64,000 bases of DNA, taken from contig JAFLBK010000006.1 in the NCBI GenBank assembly GCA_017303335.1, positions 62,001 to 126,000 on the forward strand, written 5' to 3'. Shown in pieces: positions 9,801-17,840 of the stretch. The stretch's first letter is position 1; the number at the start of each line of letters is the position of its first letter. The notes under the pieces are model-generated. The model searched no databases. It saw only the letters and a program-made list of their open reading frames with translations, and was not told the DNA's origin. The stretch comes from Chitinophagales bacterium (GTDB lineage: Bacteria; Bacteroidota; Bacteroidia; Chitinophagales; Chitinophagaceae). A program made the translations under genes and the position numbers.

Positions 9801-9888
9801 TCCGGAAAGTTCTAATGACTCGGGTGTCGATAACAATATTTATCCACGGCCAATGACATTTTCACTTGGATTCAACCTTGATTTCTAA
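6868..9888 (+). CDS. SusC-like TonB-dependent outer-membrane transporter
   Basis: 1006 residues from the ATG at 6868; a TTG two codons earlier (6862) is a weaker option. The signal peptide ends AFSQ (residue 27). A carboxypeptidase-regulatory-like domain follows (about 28-110), then a TonB box-like LNEVVVVAYG, a plug domain holding LFVIDGVPV and the SusC signature YGSRASNGVIIVTTKKG, and a large beta-barrel ending in the aromatic residues typical of outer-membrane proteins (LGFNLDF). It should import oligosaccharides using TonB energy, together with the SusD-like lipoprotein encoded 20 bases downstream. Codon usage reads more A+T-rich than in susD. The substrate is probably maltodextrin from the neighbours; the sequence alone does not show it. 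Confidence 0.95.
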   Translation: MRKTTQTNFRILLLFLMMAFSPAAFSQNVVTGKVTDSKDGSALAGVTISVKGTRTVTQTASDGTFKINAPANATLVFTSVGFATMEAVVDGKPSIDVSMVQVNQQLNEVVVVAYGTRRKGDLTGSVTSVSTKDFQKGVVNSPEQLLLGKVAGLEVTNGGGQPGGGSRIRIRGGASFGLGGASNDPLFVIDGVPVDGGGISGSSNILNTLNPDDIESISVLKDASATALYGSRASNGVIIVTTKKGSKGKLKYNFNTKLSLGIVAKKVDVLSADDIRNIILADAAKTGNNTYKNVLGNSNTDWQDEIYRPAFGVDNNLSVSGAWKNVPFRASVGFLTQDGILRTDNFKRISGSLNVTPKLLNDHLSVNVALKGSNTKNIFADQGAIGSAIAFDPTQPVNSSANGKFGGYYEWLDGNGTLIDLATRNPVALLNQRDNTSSVNRLIGNVQLDYKIHWLPDLHILFNLGIDYSKGKGNDNIDSSSATNYKTGGRKTYYEQSKQNTINDIQLFYSKEFKKLKTKLDVLVGHSYQDFVVNVKNFASFSYRSIADPNNPQKKDTIAGSEPTFLTDKPEYRLESYLGRINIAVANKYLLTASLRRDASSKFSKDNRVGYFPALAIAWKLKDEFMKSLHFVTDFKLRFGLGTTGQQDGIAYYSYLPYYVRSNTAAQYQFGNTYYSFLRPSAYDPDRKWESTTTTNLGLDFAFLNNRISGSVDYYYKKTKDLLSVVPVAAGGNFNIELLTNVGNMENKGIEFTLNTVPVKKKNLTWDFGFNFTYNTRKITNLLRQPDPNFKGLEVSGISGGTGNNVGRFFVGYSPFVYYMYKQVYDPSTGKPIEGLYEDINRDGSVDEKDRYYYKKPASDIFIGLNTQVAYKNFTLGITGHASIGGYLYNNFSSNNGVLRTIKNPINFIGNASTNYLESGFSNNQYLSDYYIENASFFRLDNINLGYNAGKILNNKASLRIAASVQNVFVITKYKGLDPESSNDSGVDNNIYPRPMTFSLGFNLDF

Positions 9889-9908
9889 CTTTTTATAAAA
9901 CGATTGAT

Positions 9909-11519
9909 ATGAAAAATATATTAGTTAAATATCTGGCGGCAGGACTGGTGACAGTTATGATCACAGGTTCCTGTGCCAAGAAACTTGACTTATACCCGGT
10001 AAATGATCTTACCCCGGAAAAAGCCTATGCCACCGTAGCGGGTTATAAAAGCGTTTTAGCCAAAATCTACGGAACCTTGGCCATTACGGGAAACTCTGGA
10101 CCAGCGGGTAATCCTGATATCAGCGGTGGATTGGATGAAGGCTCCCAGGTGGCATTCATACGGATGTTCTTCAATTGCCAGGAACTGCCAACCGATGAGG
10201 CGGTGGTTGCCTGGAATGACCAGACCATCAAGGATTTTCACAATCTGAAATGGACCAGCGCCGATCCGTTCCTGAAAGGGATCTACGCACGCCCGATCTA
10301 TAACATCACCCTCATCAATGAATACATGCGGGAGAGTACCGATGATAAACTCGCCGAACGCGGGATCACCGGCGCTGATGCGACCGAGATCAAAAAATCG
10401 GTAGCCGAAGTACGTTTCCTGCGTGCTTTCAATTACTGGGTAATGATGGATCTCTTCGGTAAATCCACCTTTATTACCGAAGCCGACCTCATCGGTACCA
10501 CACTGCCGAAAGAGATCAAACGCGGCGACCTGTTCCTGTATATCGAAAAAGAACTGAAAGCCATCGAATCTGAACTGGCTACCGCCAAATCAAGTGAATA
10601 CGGTCGTGTAGACCAGGGCGCTGCCTGGGCATTGCTGGCAAGGATGTACCTGAACGCCGGTGTTTATACCGGAACCGACAGGTATACCGATGCCATCACC
10701 TATGCCAAGAAAGTGATCGGAGCGGGCTACTCCCTGTACTCGGGTTATGGCCGCGTTTTCATGGCGGATAATGATAAGGCTAAAGACGAATTCATGTTTG
10801 CCGTTAACTGCGACGGTTTGCGTACACAGGCTTACGGAAACACCACCTTCTTTGTACACGCCGCCTGCGGCGATGAAGGAGCCGAATACGGCGTAGGCGG
10901 AGGCTGGTATGGATACCGGGCAACCTCAGCCCTGGTGAACCTGTTCTCGGATCCTACCGGCGCAACCGACAAGCGGGCCATGTTCACAACATCGAAGTAT
11001 GGCACCAGTCCTGCACAATTGACCATTACCGATATCAGCAACTTCGACCAGGGACCGCACGTTAAGAAATACGTGAACATCCGTTCCGACGGCGGACCCG
11101 TTTCTGATTCCAAGAAAGAATTCGCCGATGTCGACTTCCCGGTTTTCCGTCTTTCAGAAATGTACCTGATCTATGCAGAAGCGGTACTTCGGAATGGTAC
11201 CGGAGGCGATCTGACCACCGCACTGGGTTATATCAACCAGATACGCACCCGGGCCTATGGCAATGCCAGTGGTAATATTTCTGCCGGCCAGCTCACCCTC
11301 CAGTTCGTACTGGATGAACGTGCAAGGGAATTGTACTGGGAAGGCCACCGCAGGACCGATCTTATACGTTATGGAGTGTTGACCAACAATGCCTATCTGT
11401 GGCCCTGGAAAGGAGGGGTTTCTTCCGGTACAGGTGTAGATTCAAAATACAACCTGTTCCCGATTCCTTCATCCAACCTGGTGGCAAACCCGAACCTGAC
11501 TCAAAATACCGGTTATTAA
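9909..11519 (+). CDS. SusD-like nutrient-binding outer-membrane lipoprotein
   Basis: 536 residues. The lipobox TGSC gives a lipidated cysteine at about residue 23, followed by KKLDLYP, a usual SusD start. The central part has the TPR-like features of the RagB/SusD family (EVRFLRAFNYWVMMDLFG, AAWALLARMYLNAG), and the C-terminal part has the family block LDERARELYWEGHRRTDLIRYG. It should cap the SusC barrel on the cell surface and hand over oligosaccharides. The AAACGATTG element ends two bases before the ATG although the gene is internal to an operon. Length is normal for the family. Confidence 0.94.
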   Translation: MKNILVKYLAAGLVTVMITGSCAKKLDLYPVNDLTPEKAYATVAGYKSVLAKIYGTLAITGNSGPAGNPDISGGLDEGSQVAFIRMFFNCQELPTDEAVVAWNDQTIKDFHNLKWTSADPFLKGIYARPIYNITLINEYMRESTDDKLAERGITGADATEIKKSVAEVRFLRAFNYWVMMDLFGKSTFITEADLIGTTLPKEIKRGDLFLYIEKELKAIESELATAKSSEYGRVDQGAAWALLARMYLNAGVYTGTDRYTDAITYAKKVIGAGYSLYSGYGRVFMADNDKAKDEFMFAVNCDGLRTQAYGNTTFFVHAACGDEGAEYGVGGGWYGYRATSALVNLFSDPTGATDKRAMFTTSKYGTSPAQLTITDISNFDQGPHVKKYVNIRSDGGPVSDSKKEFADVDFPVFRLSEMYLIYAEAVLRNGTGGDLTTALGYINQIRTRAYGNASGNISAGQLTLQFVLDERARELYWEGHRRTDLIRYGVLTNNAYLWPWKGGVSSGTGVDSKYNLFPIPSSNLVANPNLTQNTGY

Positions 11520-11544
11520 TCAGACATATTAAAACTGACTTAGT

Positions 11545-12402
11545 ATGAAAAAAGCGATAAAATTATTCCTTGCCATAACCTTTTCAGCGGGGTTACTGGT
11601 TTCCTGCAAAAAGGATGAAAACAAGGTGTATTTCGAAGGAGGCACGCCTCCCTTGCTCACGGCATCTTCCACAACACCCATGGTGCTGAAAAGAGACGAT
11701 AAGGATAAATTTGCGATCACCTTCAGCTGGACCAATCCCAATTATCATTTTAATACAGGGGTAAGTTCGCAGAGCGTGACCTATATCCTGCAGGTAGACA
11801 CTACCGGGGCCAACTTCGGAAGTTCAAAACTGCAGGAGCAATCCATCAGCAGCGACCTCAGCATTACCATGACCGTTCGTGACGTGAACCTGTTCCTGAC
11901 CAAAATGGAACTGGCCGCAGGTATGAACCACAACATGGAATTCCGTATCAAGTCGACCCTGGGCAACGGTTCCGTGCCGCTTTACTCCAATGTGCTCAAG
12001 ATCGTTATCAATAACTACCTTGATTTTGCGGTTGAACCTCCGGGAACACTCGCCAATAATTACCTCGACGGTAGTTTGTGGATCGTGGGCGACGCGGTTG
12101 CTTCCGGCTGGAACAACCCCCTGCCGGCGCCATACGACGTGACCCAGCGTTTCTCCCGTGTTACGCCTACCGATGTGCTGCACTACACAGCCAACATCAA
12201 CTTCAACGCTACGGGTGGTTACAAACTGATCCAGACACAAGGCGTTTGGTCTACCCAATACCATGCACTGGATGGAACCGCCAAATTATCCGGTAAGTTC
12301 GAGAAGAAAGACAGTGATCCGCAGTTCCCGTCGCCGGGCGCTGGTTTGTACAAAGTGGAGATCAACTTCCAGACAGGTGAGTACAAGCTGACCAAACTGT
12401 AA
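11545..12402 (+). CDS. SusE-like starch-binding lipoprotein
   Basis: 285 residues. The lipobox VSC is followed by KKDEN, whose lysine plus acidic residues resemble the surface-export signal of Bacteroidota lipoproteins. Residues about 35-165 form a SusE N-terminal Ig-like domain (FSWTNPNYHFN, YILQVDTTG), and about 175-285 a single carbohydrate-binding module of the SusE/SusF C-terminal type (LWIVGDAVASGW, YKLIQTQGVW, YKVEINFQTGEYKL). It would hold alpha-glucan at the cell surface for the amylase and SusCD. It has one Ig-like plus one binding module, against two plus three in the next gene. It lies 25 bases downstream of susD in the same operon. Confidence 0.86.
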   Translation: MKKAIKLFLAITFSAGLLVSCKKDENKVYFEGGTPPLLTASSTTPMVLKRDDKDKFAITFSWTNPNYHFNTGVSSQSVTYILQVDTTGANFGSSKLQEQSISSDLSITMTVRDVNLFLTKMELAAGMNHNMEFRIKSTLGNGSVPLYSNVLKIVINNYLDFAVEPPGTLANNYLDGSLWIVGDAVASGWNNPLPAPYDVTQRFSRVTPTDVLHYTANINFNATGGYKLIQTQGVWSTQYHALDGTAKLSGKFEKKDSDPQFPSPGAGLYKVEINFQTGEYKLTKL

Positions 12403-12440
12403 AACGATTGTAAAACAGACAGACCAATAAAACAGCTTTT

Positions 12441-14231
12441 ATGAAAAAAATACTAAAACTAATTTCTGCTCCCTTGTTCCTGGTAGCTTTCCTGGCGGCC
12501 TGTACAAAAACAGACAACCTGAAGAAAGTGGAAGCCCTGCCGTATTACGAAGCAGGTTCTTCCCCGGTATTGAGCAGTTCCCTGGCCTCCGTGGCGCCCA
12601 CATTGACCGATTCCAGTGCGGCGATCATCACCTTCTCGTGGACCGATCCGAAATACGGGACCGACCTGGCCAATACCAAGTACATCCTGATGATCGATTC
12701 CACCGGGAGGAATTTTGGTCAGACCAATAACAGCAAGACCGTGGTGGGAGCATTGAAAACGACCATGACAGGCCGTGAACTGAATACCTACCTGCTGAAC
12801 CTCGGGTTCAAAGTGGGCGTACAGCAGAGCATCGACCTCGTGCTGATCTCTTCGTACAAAAACAATAACGAACGGTATCTTTCGAATGTGATCACCGTAA
12901 AAGTGACTCCTTTCGCCGATCCTTCCGTATTGTTCTCGCAAAACGCTTCGGTGGTTTGCACCTTGCCGAATGCCGATCAGCCTTCCAATAATTTCTTCTG
13001 GACACCTACGTTCAAAGGGTACACAGGCGCCATCACCTATACGTTGCAGTACGACTCCGCGGGTAAGAACTTTGTAGCCCCGATCGATATTGCCGTAGGC
13101 GCTTCCATCTTCTCGAAAGGACTCACCCAGGGAGAAATGAATACCACAGCCCTCAACTCCGGCATTGCCGGTGGCACCACGGGCCGGGTGGAATACCGCG
13201 TTAAGGCCGTACTGGCCAACGGTACCACGCTTTACTCCAACGTGGTAACGGTGCTGATCACCAGCTATGTTCCGATTCTGCGGGTGTACCTGCCGGGTGG
13301 TTACCAGGGTTCAACCGGTAACGGTAACGACTGGGATCCGCCAACAGCTCCCGAACTGATCCGCGACCTTCGTGGAGCCGTGTTCAACAAGATGTATTAT
13401 ATCTATATCTACTTACCCGCTAATGCCGAATTCAAGATCACCATCGGCCGCAGTTGGAACGTGAACTATGGCGGAACGGGAGGAAATCTTGTTCAGAATG
13501 GTTCAAACCTCACGGTACCTGCAGCAGGTTATTACCGCATCTGCGTGGATATCGCCAACCTGAAATACGATATCAAAGCAGGCCGCATGGGATTCGTTGG
13601 CGGCGCTACCGGCGCAGGCTGGAACCCTCCGGGTGTTTTCCCAACCTATGCATTGGGTAATTCAGGAACCAACCTCTTCGTGGGCCTCACCAACTTCACC
13701 AGCGGTGGCTGGAAACTGATCGATAACAACGAATGGGATAACGGAAGCATGACCGTAGGTGAAACACACAGCTATGGCAGCACCGGCGGTGATGGAAGCA
13801 CCATGCAGATCAATGGCCCCAACTTCAACGACTATACATCCGCAGGCCGCTACCGCGTGATCTGGGATGGCCGCGACAGGGACAATATCAAGTACTTCAC
13901 CAGCCCGGCTACCGAAATGCGCCTGGTGGGTGATGGTATGAATGTGCCCGGCGTGAATGACTGGGATCCGCCCACATCGCCGCAAATGACCTATAACGGC
14001 AATGGCGTATGGACGATCACCGTTGCCCTGAAAGCCAACAAGGATATCAAATTCCTCGCAGGCAACGCATGGGGCGCTTTCGATTACGAAGACAACAGCG
14101 GCGGCGTTCAGACACTGGGTACACCACGTGCTATCAAATGGGATGGCGGACCAAACTTTAAGACTCCGGCCACTGCAGGTACTTACACGATCACACTGAA
14201 TGAGAATCTGCAGACCGTGACCATAAACTAA
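12441..14231 (+). CDS. SusF-like surface glycan-binding lipoprotein, five modules
   Basis: 596 residues. A lipobox (LAAC) gives a lipidated cysteine near residue 21. Two SusE N-terminal Ig-like domains follow (about 35-155 and 160-275, each with a YILM/YTLQ-DS-G-NF block). Three carbohydrate-binding modules of the SusE/SusF type follow, at about 279-378, 379-488 and 489-596. Modules one and three share NDWDPPT and module two has GWNPPG, matching the aromatic-rich glucan platforms of SusF. It should increase starch capture at the surface. It is the last gene of the susCDEF operon and is followed by a strong terminator. The three-site count is from reading the sequence; binding is inferred. Confidence 0.85.
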   Translation: MKKILKLISAPLFLVAFLAACTKTDNLKKVEALPYYEAGSSPVLSSSLASVAPTLTDSSAAIITFSWTDPKYGTDLANTKYILMIDSTGRNFGQTNNSKTVVGALKTTMTGRELNTYLLNLGFKVGVQQSIDLVLISSYKNNNERYLSNVITVKVTPFADPSVLFSQNASVVCTLPNADQPSNNFFWTPTFKGYTGAITYTLQYDSAGKNFVAPIDIAVGASIFSKGLTQGEMNTTALNSGIAGGTTGRVEYRVKAVLANGTTLYSNVVTVLITSYVPILRVYLPGGYQGSTGNGNDWDPPTAPELIRDLRGAVFNKMYYIYIYLPANAEFKITIGRSWNVNYGGTGGNLVQNGSNLTVPAAGYYRICVDIANLKYDIKAGRMGFVGGATGAGWNPPGVFPTYALGNSGTNLFVGLTNFTSGGWKLIDNNEWDNGSMTVGETHSYGSTGGDGSTMQINGPNFNDYTSAGRYRVIWDGRDRDNIKYFTSPATEMRLVGDGMNVPGVNDWDPPTSPQMTYNGNGVWTITVALKANKDIKFLAGNAWGAFDYEDNSGGVQTLGTPRAIKWDGGPNFKTPATAGTYTITLNENLQTVTIN

Positions 14232-14258
14232 GTGTTAGTTTTTCATGTGTTACAAAGC

Positions 14259-14291
14259 AAAAATGCCTTCCACTTGTGGAAGGCATTTTTG
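14259..14291. terminator. Bidirectional terminator after the sus operon
   Basis: The stem AATGCCTTCCAC/GTGGAAGGCATT is flanked by A residues on the left and T residues on the right. It can end the sus operon on the + strand and the convergent gene at 14309-14821 on the - strand. Confidence 0.85.
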
Positions 14292-14308
14292 TATAAGGTC
14301 CGTATCGG

Positions 14309-14821
14309 TCAGGCCCGCAATTCCACTTTGAATGCGAGGCTCAGGTATGTATAGAAACTACCGGGCAGTTCTTCCGAGGGAGATGCCCAGCCCATGCCCT
14401 CTTTGTAAGGCAGGTGGTTGACGCTTCCCGCGGCTTCGCCGATACCTACCAGGCCTGTTTCGCTGCGCAGGCGGAATCCGTAGGTCATTCCTTTCTGGAG
14501 CCGGAGTCCGTTCAGGGGGAAGGATATCCATTTACCGGTATCCATATTATTGAACTCAACCTGGGAGGCTGCCAGTACGGGCCCCCAGCTCTTTTTCTCG
14601 GCGTCGAAAGCATGAATGGCCAGTTCTACCGGCCCGCTATTGGTAACATGGGATGAGAAAACTTCAATGCAATCCAACTCACCTTCCGAGGGGCAAAGGA
14701 ATGTTTGTCCGCTCACACGGTTCCTGGTTTCGCCCTTCCAGTGACCGATCCAGGAAGTGGTATTGTTGGTTACTTGTTGAACAACAGCCCGCAAATGAGA
14801 TTTTGATTGTTTCGTTTCCAT
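14309..14821 (-). CDS. Conserved-looking beta-rich protein of unknown function
   Basis: 170 residues, no signal peptide, no membrane segment and no family that I recognise. It has many alternating beta-strand-like stretches (VELAIHAFDAE, GKWISFPLNGL, TYGFRLRSE) and a distinctive WIGHWKGE near the start. It resembles a jelly-roll or discoidin-like sandwich that could bind sugar or another ligand, but that is only a fold impression. It converges on the sus operon and is separated from the genes to its right by about 115 bases, so it is probably transcribed alone. The ATG at 14821 is the only good start. Coding status is supported by a clean open frame and its own terminator; function is open. 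Confidence 0.6.
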   Translation of the reverse strand: METKQSKSHLRAVVQQVTNNTTSWIGHWKGETRNRVSGQTFLCPSEGELDCIEVFSSHVTNSGPVELAIHAFDAEKKSWGPVLAASQVEFNNMDTGKWISFPLNGLRLQKGMTYGFRLRSETGLVGIGEAAGSVNHLPYKEGMGWASPSEELPGSFYTYLSLAFKVELRA

Positions 14822-14937
14822 AAGGTTATTATTTAATGAGTGAATACCTGCAGGATACAGGATTTTAAACTATATGGAATAGTAACTTATTTGGGCGGGT
14901 GATTATTGTATGGGAGCCAGTGAATTTAATCAGTTTT

Positions 14938-15192
14938 TCAAAAGCGGAAATACACGAAAAGACGCCCGAAATTCTTACTGTCGTTCTCGATGCGGTGGTA
15001 CAGGGGTTTGATGTGGGGCTGTTGCAGGAAACGCTCTACTTTTTTACGCAATTGCCCGCTGCCTTTACCGGGTATGATCTCCACCTCGCGGATCTTTTTT
15101 TCGATGGCATCATCAAAGGCCTGCTGCAGGGCCTGGTCGATCGCCTTGCTGTTGTTGTAAATATCGTGGAGGTCTACCTTGATGCGGGCCAT
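14938..15192 (-). CDS. Small Smr-domain protein
   Basis: 84 residues that consist almost entirely of an Smr (small MutS-related) domain. VDLHD near the N-terminus stands in for the usual DLHG, and EVEIIPGKGSG with QLRKKVERFL matches the conserved glycine loop. Smr domains bind or nick DNA or RNA; stand-alone versions act as endonucleases or in ribosome rescue and RNA decay. The replacement of G by D after the histidine is slightly unusual. It is separated from the CvfB gene by an 83-base spacer that contains heptad-like repeats. Which nucleic acid it acts on cannot be told from sequence. Confidence 0.82.
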   Translation of the reverse strand: MARIKVDLHDIYNNSKAIDQALQQAFDDAIEKKIREVEIIPGKGSGQLRKKVERFLQQPHIKPLYHRIENDSKNFGRLFVYFRF

Positions 15193-15202
15193 GGCTGGTG
15201 AA

Positions 15203-15280
15203 ATGAAGAATTAAAAATTAAGAATGAGGTACCCTCAACGGATCAACCCTGAAACGATTCAAACCCTGAAACCTTTTAAA
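15203..15280. repeat. Heptad-like repeats and small dyad between the Smr and CvfB genes
   Basis: Four consecutive 7-mers start at 15203, 15210, 15217 and 15224, all beginning AT (ATGAAGA, ATTAAAA and variants). A perfect 5-bp dyad TGAGG-TAC-CCTCA lies at 15225-15237. To the right, CCCTGAAAC occurs twice, 17 bases apart (15247 and 15264). This is a weaker relative of the inverted heptad islands further right. Confidence 0.5.
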
Positions 15281-16103
15281 CGAGTTTGATCCCTGTTTTT
15301 TCCAGGCTGATCTTTCGTTGCCTGTACAGGTTGCCGATCGTCATTTTGAATGTTTTCTTGCTCATGCCGAAGAAGGAGTAAATTTCTTCCGGGTCCGATT
15401 TGTCGTAATAGGGCAGGTACCCGTTGTTCTCATTCAGCAGCCGGAGTATCTTCTCCGATTCGTCTTCCACCCGCTGGTAACCGGGTTTCCCGGCCGCCAC
15501 ATCGATCTTATTATCCGGGTAGATCTTTTTGATGAAACCCGGGAACCGGTCGCCCACGCCGATGTTCCGGTATATTTCGTTGTGGTGTAATACACCGGTG
15601 TGTTTATTATTGATGATCACCACATACCCGATATCGGTGCGGCGGTAAACGAGCAGGTCTACCAGTTCCAGCTCTTTGACCGTAAGCGGATCGTTGCCCA
15701 GGGATGAATCGAACTTTTCGGTAGCGGCCAGCCGGCCGGTTTGTTCGTCGAGGTAGATTTTTACCAGGTATTCGCCGTTGGGGATCATGCCCTGGAATTG
15801 CTGGGATTTGGGAACAAAGAGATCTTTCATCAATCCATTGTCGAGAAAAGCGCCTTGCGGGGTAACCGATACGGCCCTTAGTTTCACGATATCCCCGAGG
15901 ATGCCCTTGGGTTGTTGCGTGGTGGCGATGAGGCGCCCTTCACCGTCGTGGTAGAGGAATACCGTCAGCTCATCACCGGTCTTAAGGCCCGCGGGAACAA
16001 AGCGCTTCGGAAGCAGGATGCCATTGCCGCCGTCATCGAGGTAAACACCGAAATCCACTTCCCGCAGTACTTTGAGCGTATTGTATTCGCCAACTTTTAT
16101 CAT
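15276..16103 (-). CDS. CvfB-family S1 RNA-binding protein
   Basis: 275 residues. The N-terminal part holds S1-like OB folds (VLREVDFGVYLDD, GILLPKRFVP, TGDELTVFLY), typical of CvfB/YitL proteins. The middle carries a further S1-like stretch (VGDRFPGFIKKIYPDNKIDV), and the C-terminal 70 residues form a winged helix (IYSFFGMSKKTFKMTIGNLYRQRKI). CvfB proteins bind RNA and affect expression of many genes; the target here is unknown. The ATG is only five bases after a perfect TACCTTTG -7 element (16109-16116), suggesting a leaderless or nearly leaderless message independent of the symporter gene upstream. Confidence 0.85.
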   Translation of the reverse strand: MIKVGEYNTLKVLREVDFGVYLDDGGNGILLPKRFVPAGLKTGDELTVFLYHDGEGRLIATTQQPKGILGDIVKLRAVSVTPQGAFLDNGLMKDLFVPKSQQFQGMIPNGEYLVKIYLDEQTGRLAATEKFDSSLGNDPLTVKELELVDLLVYRRTDIGYVVIINNKHTGVLHHNEIYRNIGVGDRFPGFIKKIYPDNKIDVAAGKPGYQRVEDESEKILRLLNENNGYLPYYDKSDPEEIYSFFGMSKKTFKMTIGNLYRQRKISLEKTGIKLV

Positions 16104-16108
16104 GGGCT

Positions 16109-16116
16109 CAAAGGTA
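16109..16116 (-). promoter_or_regulatory. -7 promoter element of the cvfB-like gene
   Basis: TACCTTTG on the - strand matches TAnnTTTG exactly and ends five bases before the start codon, so transcription would begin at or next to the ATG. Confidence 0.5.
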
Positions 16117-16127
16117 CACTATTCGGC

Positions 16128-17816
16128 TTACCAGTAAACACTGAAGAGGGCTACCAGGATAGCGCATACGATCAGGGAACCCACAACGAAAGAAGTGTTC
16201 ATTTTAAATAGGCTGCTGTCCACTTCCAGGCCGTTGGGCCTGATGCCCCGCCGGTTGTCGATGACACTGATGATGTACATGCCGATCACACTGAACAGGA
16301 ATACAAATCCCATGCGGTCGAGGAAGGGGATCTCAAACACACCGTCCTTGTTCGCTTTTGAAAAACCGGAATCGGCCAGGAAAGAAAGGTCCACCAGGCC
16401 CGGCAGGAATTTGAAGAGCACCGATAACAGGAAACCGCCGATGATCGCAAAGAGTGCGGCGTTGGAACTGGTCTTCTTCCAGAAAAACCCGAGGATGAAC
16501 ATGGCAAAGATACCCGGCGATACGAAGCCGGTATATTCCTGGATGTACTGGAAGCCCTGTTTTCCTTCGCCCATGAGTTTTTCGCCGAGCGCAAGCGACA
16601 GCACGATCGCCAGTAACATCGATACCAGCACAGCCAGCTTGCCCACCTGTACCAGTTTCTTTTCATCCGCGTTTTTATTGATCGATTTCTTGTACACATC
16701 GAGGGAAAAGATCGTGGCGATGCTGTTCGATTTTCCGGCAAGCGATGCAACGATCGCGGCGGTAAGCGCAGCGAAGGCAAGTCCTTTCAAACCCGTCGGA
16801 AGCAGGTTGAGCAGGGAAGGATAGGCTTTGTTCACATCCACGATGCCTTTGGAGTCGAGCATCTCGGTTTGAAACATGCCCTGCTGGTAGAGCACATAGG
16901 CGGCAATGCCCGGCAATACCACGATCACCGGCATCAGCAGTTTTAAAAACGCGGCGAATAAAATTCCCTTGCGTGCGGTGGGTAAACTGGCGCCCAGCGC
17001 ACGTTGCGTGATGTATTGGTTGCATCCCCAGTAATTGAGGTTGGCGATCCAGAGGCCGCCGAGCAGTACCGTAAGGCCGGGCAGGTCCATGTAGTTCTCA
17101 TTATCCTTTTTAAAGATCATATGGAAATGATCGTTGGCCTGCGTGGTGAGTTGTTTGAATCCGTTCAGGATTCCTGTCTGCCCCGATTTTTCGGCTACGA
17201 GATTCAGGGCGATGTAGGTAGCCACCAGGCCACCCAGCACCAGGAAGAATACCTGTATCACGTCGGTATAACCGATCACTTTCATGCCACCCAGGGTAAT
17301 GAAGATGGCGAATACGGCCAGCAGCCCGATGCAGAGGGTGAGGTCGAGACCGGATATGCCATGTATCGCCAGGGCGCCCAGGTACAGGATCGACATCAGG
17401 TTCACCACCACGTACAGCATCAGCCAGAAGATGGCCATGATCATCGCTACGGTACCGTTGTACCGCTGGTTAAGGAACTGCGGCATGGTGTAGATCTTGT
17501 TTTTGAGATACACCGGAATGAAGAAAACGGCCACGATGATCAGTGTGGCGGCAGCCATCCATTCGTAGGCGGAGATGGCCAGGCCCATTTTGAAACCACT
17601 GCCGCTCATGCCGATGAATTGTTCTGCCGAGATATTGGAAGCGATGAGCGAGGCCCCGATGGCCCACCAGGTGAGCGATCCCTCGGCCAGGAAAAAATCG
17701 TGGGATGCCGAAACGGTTTCTTTTTTCTTTTTCCGGTACACCCAGTACCCATAGCCGGCCACTACAATAAAGTACAGGAAGAATACGAGGTAATCATTCA
17801 ATGTCAAAGAAGGCAT
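16128..17816 (-). CDS. Na+/galactose (glucose) symporter, vSGLT-like SSS family
   Basis: 562 residues with about 14 membrane helices. The sequence follows the Vibrio galactose symporter vSGLT closely. Positions equivalent to its galactose contacts are kept: Q66 (in ISAEQ), E85 (in YEW), N139, N259 and gate Y262 (in ANLNYWG), and K292 (in FLK). The segment with SLAGKSNS carries the serines expected around the sodium site. It should import galactose or glucose across the inner membrane with Na+. The start is 24 bases after the stop of the GH2-GH53 gene, so the two are probably one operon that releases and takes up galactose. Residue equivalences are from memory of vSGLT, not an alignment. Confidence 0.9.
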   Translation of the reverse strand: MPSLTLNDYLVFFLYFIVVAGYGYWVYRKKKKETVSASHDFFLAEGSLTWWAIGASLIASNISAEQFIGMSGSGFKMGLAISAYEWMAAATLIIVAVFFIPVYLKNKIYTMPQFLNQRYNGTVAMIMAIFWLMLYVVVNLMSILYLGALAIHGISGLDLTLCIGLLAVFAIFITLGGMKVIGYTDVIQVFFLVLGGLVATYIALNLVAEKSGQTGILNGFKQLTTQANDHFHMIFKKDNENYMDLPGLTVLLGGLWIANLNYWGCNQYITQRALGASLPTARKGILFAAFLKLLMPVIVVLPGIAAYVLYQQGMFQTEMLDSKGIVDVNKAYPSLLNLLPTGLKGLAFAALTAAIVASLAGKSNSIATIFSLDVYKKSINKNADEKKLVQVGKLAVLVSMLLAIVLSLALGEKLMGEGKQGFQYIQEYTGFVSPGIFAMFILGFFWKKTSSNAALFAIIGGFLLSVLFKFLPGLVDLSFLADSGFSKANKDGVFEIPFLDRMGFVFLFSVIGMYIISVIDNRRGIRPNGLEVDSSLFKMNTSFVVGSLIVCAILVALFSVYW

Positions 17817-17840
17817 AGCAGGTAGTTTTGTTGTTGTCTT

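Noticed and set aside
17004..17825. 273-codon frame antisense to the galactose symporter gene
   Set aside because: Histidine- and glutamate-rich translation with no family features, fully inside a well-supported gene.
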